Shown here piece by piece: positions 4,427-9,501 of a DNA stretch of 9,501 nt. Location of the stretch: NCBI GenBank assembly GCA_944392185.1, contig CALXVW010000041.1, positions 1 through 9,501 on the forward strand, read 5' to 3'. The first letter of the stretch is position 1. Each line of letters begins with the position of its first letter. The position numbers were made by a program, and so were the translations under genes. The notes beneath the pieces are model-generated. The model did not search any database and was not told the origin of the DNA. It worked only from the letters and a program-made list of their open reading frames with translations. The DNA comes from an uncultured Alphaproteobacteria bacterium. Lineage in GTDB: Bacteria; Pseudomonadota; Alphaproteobacteria; RF32; CAG-239.

Positions 4427-5704
4427 TTATTCTTTGTATTGTTTCAAGATCAACGATGAGTTTGTTCCGCCAAAACCAAAGCTGTTAGACATAACAGCCT
4501 TAATCTCGCGTTTTTTAGCCTTCAGCGGTACAAGGTCAAAATCAGCCAACTCATCAGCCGGGTTTTCCAAATTCAGCGTCGGAGGGCAAATCTGATCACG
4601 CAAAGCCAAAATAGAATAAACCGCCTCCACCGCACCGGCGGCACCCAACAAATGGCCGATAGAAGATTTGGTAGAAGACATAGAAACGTGCTTGATACCC
4701 TCATCACCAAACAAACGCTTAACAGCCAAAGCCTCACCGACATCACCGGCCGGTGTAGATGTTCCGTGGGCATTTATATAGCCGATGTCTGAGAGCTTAA
4801 CCCCATGTTCAGCAGCATGATCAGCCGCCATTTTCATAGCTCTGTAAGCTCCGTCACCTGAAGGAGCGGTAATATGATAAGCATCGCCGCTCATACCATA
4901 GCCGACAACCTCGGCATAGATTTTAGCCCCTCTGGCTTTGGCATGCTCCAACTCTTCCAATACCACGGCACCGGCACCCTCACCCATAACGAAACCGCTA
5001 CGATTTTTATCCCATGGGCGAGAAGCTTTTTCCGGCGCATCATTAAAATCAGAAGTAATAGCTTTCATACGAGCAAAACCGGACAAACCAAGAACGTTGA
5101 CAGCAGATTCGGCACCACCGGCGAGCATCAAATCAGCATCTCCGCGAGCAATCATTGCAGCGGCATCACCGATAGCGTGGGTTCCGGTAGAACAAGCGGT
5201 AACGCAAGCATGGTTTGGACCTTTAAGACCAAATTTGATAGAAAGGTTGCCGGAAATTAAGTTAATCAAACAAGAAGGAATAAAGAACGGAGAAATTCTT
5301 TTCATACCATTTTCATTAAATGAAACAGAATTCTCATAAATAGTTTGCAATCCGCCGATTCCGGACCCCATCATCACGCCGGCGCGATATTGTTCTTCTT
5401 CACTGACATTTTCAGGGTTCCAACCGGCATCTTCCATAGCATCACATCCGGCAGCCATTCCATAGAGAATAAACTTATCATTTTTCTTTTGGTCTTTAGG
5501 AGCCATAACACTATCCGGATTAAATTCACCCTCGCCGTCGCCCCAAGGAACTTGCCCTGCAATGGTAACCGGAATATCTTTCAGATCGACACCGGTAACG
5601 TTCTTGATACCGGACTTCCCGGCCAAAATACTTTTCCAGTTATGCTCGACACCACGTCCCAACGGCGATAAAACACCCAATCCGGTTACGACAACTCTTC
5701 TCAT
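4427..5704 (-). CDS. fabF: Beta-ketoacyl-ACP synthase II (FabF)
   Basis: Condenses acyl-ACP (bound on the active-site cysteine) with malonyl-ACP in the elongation cycle of type II fatty acid synthesis, in the cytoplasm. The 425-aa length is typical. The thiolase-fold features are complete: nucleophile Cys171 in VTACSTGT, His313 in NAHGTSTPAGD, Lys346 in STKSSIGH, His351 in the same motif, and the gating loop FGFGGTN at 409-415. The full catalytic set separates it from chain-length factors. The ATG at 5704 has AAGGA (5713-5717) with an 8-nt spacer. It lies 90 bp downstream of acpP, its carrier partner, with a hairpin between. FabF rather than FabB is favoured by the acpP linkage and length. 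Confidence 0.97.
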   Translation of the reverse strand: MRRVVVTGLGVLSPLGRGVEHNWKSILAGKSGIKNVTGVDLKDIPVTIAGQVPWGDGEGEFNPDSVMAPKDQKKNDKFILYGMAAGCDAMEDAGWNPENVSEEEQYRAGVMMGSGIGGLQTIYENSVSFNENGMKRISPFFIPSCLINLISGNLSIKFGLKGPNHACVTACSTGTHAIGDAAAMIARGDADLMLAGGAESAVNVLGLSGFARMKAITSDFNDAPEKASRPWDKNRSGFVMGEGAGAVVLEELEHAKARGAKIYAEVVGYGMSGDAYHITAPSGDGAYRAMKMAADHAAEHGVKLSDIGYINAHGTSTPAGDVGEALAVKRLFGDEGIKHVSMSSTKSSIGHLLGAAGAVEAVYSILALRDQICPPTLNLENPADELADFDLVPLKAKKREIKAVMSNSFGFGGTNSSLILKQYKE

Positions 5705-5740
5705 ACGTTTATTCCTTCAATATTATATCCAGATAACAAT

Positions 5741-5770
5741 GAAACTCGCTTTAAGAAATGAGCGAGTTTC
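5741..5770 (-). terminator. Hairpin between acpP and fabF (partial terminator or mRNA stabiliser)
   Basis: GAAACTCGCT (5741-5750) and AGCGAGTTTC (5761-5770) form a perfect 10-bp stem with a 10-nt loop. On the minus strand it is followed by ATTGTTATC, only modestly U-rich, so termination is probably incomplete. That would let acpP be made in excess over fabF from one transcript. Confidence 0.6.
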
Positions 5771-5794
5771 AAAATTTTCCAAAGTCATACAGAC

Positions 5795-6028
5795 TTAAGC
5801 ATTCTTAGAAAGATAATCGATAGCATCTTTAACGGTAAGAATTTTTTCAGCAGCTTCATCAGGAATTTCGCAACCGAATTCTTCTTCAAAAGCCATAACC
5901 AATTCTACTGTATCCAAGCTATCAGCGCCCAAATCGTCAATGAAACTGGCATTGTCGGTAACTTTAGATTCTTCAACGCCAAGATGTTCGGCAACGATTT
6001 TCTTAACGCGGTTTGCTGTATCAGTCAT
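5795..6028 (-). CDS. acpP: Acyl carrier protein AcpP
   Basis: Housekeeping carrier of type II fatty acid synthesis; also an acyl donor for lipid A and phospholipid enzymes. The 77-aa, strongly acidic protein contains DDLGADSLDTVELVMAFEEEF (31-51) with Ser37 as the 4'-phosphopantetheine site, and ILTVKDAIDYL near the C-terminus. The start ATG at 6028 is chosen because GAGG (6037-6040) sits 8 nt upstream; the frame stays open to 6070, but those residues do not resemble ACP. It is followed by fabF in the common acpP-fabF order; fabG and fabD, often upstream, are absent, and a divergent ABC exporter operon occupies that side. Confidence 0.98.
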   Translation of the reverse strand: MTDTANRVKKIVAEHLGVEESKVTDNASFIDDLGADSLDTVELVMAFEEEFGCEIPDEAAEKILTVKDAIDYLSKNA

Positions 6029-6158
6029 ATGATAAACCTCAAAAAAATTAAAACAAATTAATCGGACCACAATCAGCCCGTGATTGACTTGTTAGCACAA
6101 TTTTATACCATTTGACAAGCATTATTTTAAAAAAACACACAAAACAAATAAATAAAGC

Positions 6159-6186
6159 TTGCTAAAAAGCGCAAAAAACTTATACT
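6159..6186 (+). promoter_or_regulatory. Candidate sigma-70 promoter of the ABC exporter operon
   Basis: TTGCTA (6159-6164, 4/6) and TATACT (6181-6186, 5/6) are 16 bp apart, giving a start near 6193. This is downstream of the first in-frame ATG at 6159, which supports ATG 6216 as the translation start of the ATPase. Confidence 0.5.
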
Positions 6187-6215
6187 TTGCAAGAGCTCAC
6201 AAAGTGGATAAAAAG

Positions 6216-7136
6216 ATGACAAATATCATAGAAGTTTCACAACTCACTAAAAAATTTAAGCTTCAAAAGCCCTCTTCCGGGCTAAAAAGCTTTTTTAAGC
6301 CGGAATATAAAAATGTCACGGCGGTAGACAGGATATCTTTCGATATCAAAAAGGGAGAAAGAGTCGCATTTATCGGCCCCAACGGCGCCGGCAAATCCAC
6401 CACCATCAAAATGCTTTCTTCCATTTTATATCCCACATCCGGCACCGCTTTGGTAAATGGTTTGGTTCCGTGGGACAACCGCAAAAAACTGGCCTATGAT
6501 ATTGGCACGGTTTTTGGCCAACGCTCTCAATTATGGTATAATTTGCCGGTTCAAGACAGCTTTGCTTTAATGGGAAAGATTTATGATTTAGACGAGATAC
6601 CTTTCAAACGCCGCCTGTCAAAATTAGTCAAACTGTTTGAGATAAGAGATTTGCTGGAACACCCCACCCGTTCACTGTCTTTAGGCCAGCGTATGCGTTG
6701 TGAAATTGTAGCCTCGCTTTTGCACAAACCGCAGATTCTTTTTTTGGATGAACCAACAATAGGACTAGACGTCACAGCCAAAGAGATCATCCGTAATTTA
6801 ATAAAAAAACAAGCACTGGAAGAAGACACCACGCTGCTTTTGACTTCACACGATACGGATGATATGGAAAAAGTATGTGAAAGAGTAATTATCATCAACA
6901 AGGGAAAACTCATTTTCAACGATTCCATCTCTGCCCTGCGCGATTCTTACCTCAACAAAAAATACATTGAAGTAACGACCGAAAACGGTGAAAAAATAAA
7001 GACAGTGGTTAACACCAAAGAAAAACCGGCCAAACAAGCAATAGATGAGTTGGTAAAGAAATATCACGTGACAGATATGACAATTGAAAATCCGCCCATG
7101 GAAGAAATCATCAAGGAGATATATAATCGTGGATAA
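6216..7136 (+). CDS. ABC-2 type exporter, ATP-binding protein (COG4586-like)
   Basis: The nucleotide-binding subunit of an ABC exporter, working with the two permeases encoded directly after it. The 306-aa protein has Walker A GPNGAGKST (54-62), Q-loop Gln102, signature LSLGQ (154-158), Walker B ILFLDEP (174-180), D-loop IGLD (182-185) and switch His212. The insert before the core (residues 18-35, with LKSFFKPEY) and VFGQRSQLWYNLPV (99-112) are characteristic of the COG4586 group, often annotated as daunorubicin-type or viologen-export ATPase. A C-terminal domain of about 70 residues follows. The substrate is unknown. The start at 6216 is preferred over 6159 because residues before it are not family-like and a promoter overlaps them; the ribosome binding site (GTGGA at 6204-6208) is weak. 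Confidence 0.93.
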   Translation: MTNIIEVSQLTKKFKLQKPSSGLKSFFKPEYKNVTAVDRISFDIKKGERVAFIGPNGAGKSTTIKMLSSILYPTSGTALVNGLVPWDNRKKLAYDIGTVFGQRSQLWYNLPVQDSFALMGKIYDLDEIPFKRRLSKLVKLFEIRDLLEHPTRSLSLGQRMRCEIVASLLHKPQILFLDEPTIGLDVTAKEIIRNLIKKQALEEDTTLLLTSHDTDDMEKVCERVIIINKGKLIFNDSISALRDSYLNKKYIEVTTENGEKIKTVVNTKEKPAKQAIDELVKKYHVTDMTIENPPMEEIIKEIYNRG

Positions 7137-7905
7137 ATATTTATCTCTTTTTTGGATTTCATTCAAACAAGCCTGGAGCAAAAAAGCCAATTTATCCGGC
7201 ATGCTTTTTTTCTTGTTTATTCTTATTTTCATATACAACTGCTTGTGGGAAGCCATTGCCGCGGAAAGCATGGAAAAGGGATTAAACCGAGTATTTATCT
7301 GGTATTTGCTGTTTGCCGAGATGATTATTCTTTCAAACCCCAAAATTGATCGTATTTTGTTTGATGACATTCAATCGGGCACCATGGCTTATTACATAAA
7401 CAAACCAATTTCGTTTTTCTTCATGCGCTATACGGAAGCTTTGGGCAACATGAGTGTCTCTTTCCTAATCATGGGCGGATTCGGAGCAGTTATTACTTTG
7501 ATTTTAACAGGCAACCCGCCTTTTGAATGGTGGCAATTCCCGATAATTTTGGGTATGTGCTTTGCATCATCATGTATCAATACTTTACTGTATACGGCTG
7601 TTGGTTTATGCGGATTGTGGCTGGCCAGCATCCGCACGTTAGGCATGGCAGTGGAGAGATTAGCTTTTATATTGGGCGGGGCGATTTTCCCCTTGAGCAT
7701 ATACCCTGACTGGTTTGTAGATATTGCAAAATGGACGCCGTTTTACTCGTTTTATTATCTGAGTATAAAATTGGTTTATGATTTTTCTTGGAGTAATTTA
7801 GCAGAAGCATTTTTACTCAATACCTTTTGGGTCGCATTAATAAGCACTTTTGTTGTTCTAACATACAAAAAACTAACAAAAAGGGTAAATGTCTATGGCG
7901 GCTAG
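7129..7905 (+). CDS. ABC-2 family transporter permease (COG4587-like)
   Basis: The first of two dissimilar membrane subunits of the exporter. The 258-aa protein has about six hydrophobic segments (roughly 22-39, 54-69, 107-127, 136-168, 174-192 and 228-246). The motif GGAIFPLSIYPDWF (183-196) followed by a PF in WTPFYSFYYLS matches ABC2_membrane_6 permeases. I place the start at GTG 7129: AAGGAG (7113-7118) is 10 nt upstream, and an in-frame TTG at 7084 would lie deep inside the ATPase gene. With this start it overlaps the ATPase gene by 8 bp, which suggests coupled translation. The cargo cannot be read from the sequence. Confidence 0.9.
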   Translation: MDKYLSLFWISFKQAWSKKANLSGMLFFLFILIFIYNCLWEAIAAESMEKGLNRVFIWYLLFAEMIILSNPKIDRILFDDIQSGTMAYYINKPISFFFMRYTEALGNMSVSFLIMGGFGAVITLILTGNPPFEWWQFPIILGMCFASSCINTLLYTAVGLCGLWLASIRTLGMAVERLAFILGGAIFPLSIYPDWFVDIAKWTPFYSFYYLSIKLVYDFSWSNLAEAFLLNTFWVALISTFVVLTYKKLTKRVNVYGG

Positions 7906-8689
7906 ATTTTTAAAATTATGCAAATTGTTTTTGTTTATTCAAAAGAGCAATATCAAAACCGCTTTTTTAAATAAAGCTGATGCCCTAATAAACGTAATAA
8001 TGATGACAATAAACAATTTATCATTTGCATTCATGTGGTGGGTTATTTTTGAAAACAAAGGTTCCGTAAACGGCTGGCAATTTGGAGAAATGGCCCTTCT
8101 TTTTGCGGTTATGAATAATGCTTTTGCCACCTTTGCCCTTTTTGCCAGAGGTATACAACTCCTGCCTGAATATATAGACAACGGCAATTTAGATAATTTT
8201 CTGACCACACCTAAAAATAGTTTATTTCTAATCTCAACCTCAGAATCAACTTTTGCAAACTGGGGAGACTATATCACCGGCTTTTTAATGTATTTTCTCT
8301 CAGGCTATGTGAACTGGAAGAGCTTTTGGATGATGATGCTATGCTCTTTTCTGGCGTTTATTTTGTTATATTCTTTCCGTTTGATAATGTCTTGCCTTGC
8401 CTTTATTATCAGCGATTCGCAAAGATTGGGAGATAACATTTTCATGGCTCTGCTAACCTTTGCCAGTCAGCCGGCTTCTATTTTTACCGGTTGGTATAAA
8501 GTTTTATTTTTAACCATAATTCCGGCCGGCATGATTTCTTTTTATCCGGTTAATCTGATAAAAGCATTTAATTGGGAAGATTTTCTGGCACTAACCATAG
8601 GAATATCAATATTTTGGCTCTCAAGTCTGCTGTTTTATCATTGGGGTTTAAAGCACTACAGTTCGGGCAATCGTTTTGGTGTAAGATAA
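7895..8689 (+). CDS. ABC-2 family transporter permease (COG3694-like)
   Basis: The second membrane subunit, 264 aa with about six hydrophobic segments. Family-type motifs are YIDNGNLDNFLTTP (about 92-105), resembling the i-sG-lD-fLl-P motif of this group, and QPASIFTGWYKVLFLTIIPAG (about 190-210). The gene overlaps the preceding permease by 11 bp. Two ATGs lie close together: 7889 is only 3 nt from AAGGG (7881-7885), while 7895 has a 9-nt spacer and is preferred; the choice changes two residues. The ATPase plus two different permeases in this order is the standard arrangement of the COG4586-4587-3694 exporters, some relatives of which are linked to viologen or toxic-compound export. Confidence 0.9.
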   Translation: MAARFLKLCKLFLFIQKSNIKTAFLNKADALINVIMMTINNLSFAFMWWVIFENKGSVNGWQFGEMALLFAVMNNAFATFALFARGIQLLPEYIDNGNLDNFLTTPKNSLFLISTSESTFANWGDYITGFLMYFLSGYVNWKSFWMMMLCSFLAFILLYSFRLIMSCLAFIISDSQRLGDNIFMALLTFASQPASIFTGWYKVLFLTIIPAGMISFYPVNLIKAFNWEDFLALTIGISIFWLSSLLFYHWGLKHYSSGNRFGVR

Positions 8690-8702
8690 ATTGTAAAATT
8701 TA

Positions 8703-8735
8703 TTGACAACTAAAGAAGTAAAACCTAATCTAGGT
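8703..8735 (+). promoter_or_regulatory. Candidate promoter with overlapping dyad before the acidic-protein gene
   Basis: TTGACA (8703-8708, exact -35 consensus) is followed 17 bp later by TAATCT (8726-8731, a poor -10). The imperfect -10 is overlapped by the dyad ACCTA-ATC-TAGGT (8723-8735), which could be an operator. It lies 38 bp before the ATG at 8773. No terminator separates it from the exporter operon, so readthrough is also possible. Confidence 0.4.
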
Positions 8736-8772
8736 ATAGTTGTTCCACTCTATTAAAGCGAGGTTGTTAAAA

Positions 8773-9015
8773 ATGAAAAAACTTTTCTACATTGTACTAG
8801 TTATCGTTGTATTATTGGTTATTGCTCAATTTGTTAAACAAGAATCTGCAGCTCCGGTTCCGGCCGAAGATGTTGCAGAAGTTGTGGTTGAAGAAAGCGC
8901 TGTTGCTCCTGATATGATGAGCGATGGAGCCGTTGTTGAAGAAGAGGCAGAAGAGGTTGTTGAAGTTAATCCCGAAGAAACTGCCGATGAGGATGAAACG
9001 GTTGTTCAAGAGTAA
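8773..9015 (+). CDS. Small membrane-anchored acidic (Glu-rich) hypothetical protein
   Basis: An 80-aa protein with a short positive N-terminus (MKK), one hydrophobic segment at about 4-21 (LFYIVLVIVVLLVIAQFV), and a tail from 22 to 80 with about 21 Asp/Glu and a single Lys. Valine, alanine and glutamate dominate the tail, so it is likely disordered. The hydrophobic stretch could be an uncleaved anchor or a signal peptide. With an Nin-Cout topology the acidic tail would lie in the periplasm. The ATG at 8773 has GAGG (8760-8763) with a 9-nt spacer; the in-frame ATG at 8740 lacks one. It sits between the ABC exporter operon and ldh with its own strong terminator. I do not recognise a family, and function is unknown. 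Confidence 0.8.
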   Translation: MKKLFYIVLVIVVLLVIAQFVKQESAAPVPAEDVAEVVVEESAVAPDMMSDGAVVEEEAEEVVEVNPEETADEDETVVQE

Positions 9016-9036
9016 CAAAGCGTAAAAAAAAGTTAC

Positions 9037-9066
9037 AAAAAGGCTGCCAATAGGCAGCCTTTTTTT
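9037..9066 (+). terminator. Intrinsic terminator after the acidic-protein gene
   Basis: AAAAAGGCTGCC (9037-9048) and GGCAGCCTTTTT (9053-9064) form a 12-bp stem with an AATA tetraloop and continue into a T-run to 9066. It isolates the upstream unit from ldh. Confidence 0.95.
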
Positions 9067-9067
9067 A

Positions 9068-9099
9068 TTGTAATACACAAAAAAATTCTTATATATAAG
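9068..9099 (+). promoter_or_regulatory. Candidate ldh promoter with 12-bp palindrome
   Basis: TTGTAA (9068-9073, 4/6) and TATATA (9090-9095, 4/6) are 16 bp apart. The perfect palindrome CTTATATATAAG (9088-9099) covers the -10 position and could be an operator or simply low-complexity AT sequence. It does not match the FNR or Rex consensus. Confidence 0.35.
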
Positions 9100-9150
9100 C
9101 AAAGAAAATTTTGAATTAAAAAGATAAAAATCCTATAAGGAGGAATAAAG

Positions 9151-9501
9151 ATGAAAGTAGGAATAATCGGTGCCGGTCAAGTTGGCAGTGCCACGGCATT
9201 TGCTCTGATTATGAGGGGCGTTGCAAGAAAGATTGTTTTGATAGATGCCAATGAAAAAAGAGCAGAGGCAGAAGCCATGGATATTGCTCATGCCACTCCC
9301 TTTGCCTATGCCAACAAGATAAAAGCGGGTACTTATGCAGATTTGGAAGGCTGTGAAGTTGTAATTGTCACGGCAGGTGCCAACCAAAAACCCGGAGAAA
9401 CCCGAATAGATTTACTTAGCAGGAATGTTAAAATTTTTGAAAGCATTATTCCGCAAGTTGTCGCCGCAGCGCCAAGCTGCACATTGCTTATCACCTCCAA
9501 T
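9151..9501 (+). CDS. ldh: L-lactate dehydrogenase (5' part, runs off the window)
   Basis: NAD-dependent reduction of pyruvate to L-lactate, regenerating NAD+ in fermentation. The first 117 residues are present: Rossmann motif GAGQVG (7-12), the NAD-selecting Asp32, and the substrate loop AGANQKPGETR (75-85). Gln79 in this loop corresponds to Gln102 of L-LDH, which selects pyruvate; malate dehydrogenases have Arg there. Arg85 corresponds to catalytic-loop Arg109. The start is firm: ATG 9151 with AAGGAGG (9137-9143) and a 7-nt spacer, the best ribosome binding site in the window. The frame is open to the last base, ending in ITSN, so the catalytic His and the C-terminal two-thirds are not visible. 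A lactate/malate dehydrogenase with mixed specificity cannot be fully excluded. Confidence 0.93.
   Translation, partial: MKVGIIGAGQVGSATAFALIMRGVARKIVLIDANEKRAEAEAMDIAHATPFAYANKIKAGTYADLEGCEVVIVTAGANQKPGETRIDLLSRNVKIFESIIPQVVAAAPSCTLLITSN

Noticed and set aside
4874..5339. Plus-strand frames of 128 and 133 aa antisense to fabF
   Set aside because: They overlap each other and the fully conserved fabF gene, have no ribosome binding site, and are shadows of its codon bias.
5795..6070. Longer acpP starting at 6070
   Set aside because: The extra 14 residues do not resemble ACP and would include the strong GAGG ribosome binding site of the ATG at 6028.
6112..6117. Exact TTGACA on the plus strand as the -35 of the exporter promoter
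   Set aside because: The 16-18 bp downstream positions hold ACACAC-type sequence with no -10 resemblance; the TTGCTA/TATACT pair at 6159-6186 fits better.
6846..7370. 174-aa minus-strand frame antisense to the ABC ATPase and first permease
   Set aside because: It spans the overlap of two well-supported plus-strand genes and shows no domain; a shadow frame.
9088..9099. FNR or Rex operator controlling ldh
   Set aside because: The palindrome CTTATATATAAG does not match TTGAT-N4-ATCAA or the Rex TTGTGA-type consensus, and may be only AT-rich low-complexity sequence.
9151..9501. Malate dehydrogenase
   Set aside because: The specificity position in the substrate loop is Gln79 (NQKPGETR), as in L-lactate dehydrogenase, not the Arg of malate dehydrogenase.

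Overview
The window looks like chromosomal DNA from an AT-rich alphaproteobacterium. The evidence is a minus-strand acpP-fabF-mltG block in the usual proteobacterial order, a YbjN-family protein of the type common in Alphaproteobacteria, an alphaproteobacterial-style XRE regulator, and a GxGxxG lactate dehydrogenase that points to a fermentative or host-associated lifestyle. The assignment below class level (for example a gut Rhodospirillales-like lineage) is inference only.

Layout. Positions 61-864 (minus) encode Lgt, which lipidates prolipoproteins. The 243-bp gap between lgt and the divergent ybjN gene (1108-1605, plus) holds an unusual cluster of DnaA-box-like 9-mers and a 10-bp direct repeat. 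A bidirectional terminator at 1618-1646 separates ybjN from a convergent minus-strand unit of three tiny genes: a 59-aa basic peptide (2099-2278), an acyl carrier protein with a normal DSL motif (1881-2102), and an ACP-like protein whose prosthetic-group serine is replaced by glutamate (1663-1875). An XRE-family repressor (2470-2973, minus) follows. It is preceded by a long structured leader or small RNA (about 3303-3052, minus) that has its own promoter, an intrinsic terminator, and mutually exclusive stems resembling an attenuator.

From 3379 to 6028 (minus) come mltG, fabF and acpP, read in the order acpP, fabF, mltG. These cover the acyl carrier, chain-elongating condensation and a peptidoglycan lytic transglycosylase. 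Hairpins lie after acpP, fabF and mltG. On the plus strand, a compact operon with overlapping genes (6216-8689) encodes an ABC-2 type exporter: one ATPase and two dissimilar permeases (COG4586/COG4587/COG3694 type). It is followed by an 80-aa membrane-anchored, glutamate-rich protein (8773-9015) with a strong terminator, and by the 5' part of an L-lactate dehydrogenase gene that runs off the window at 9501.

The main points of interest are the DnaA-box cluster (possible replication origin or DnaA-controlled promoter), the paired ACP genes with one serine-less member and a coupled basic micropeptide, and the unidentified structured RNA ahead of the XRE gene. No mobile element, CRISPR array, tRNA or rRNA was seen.
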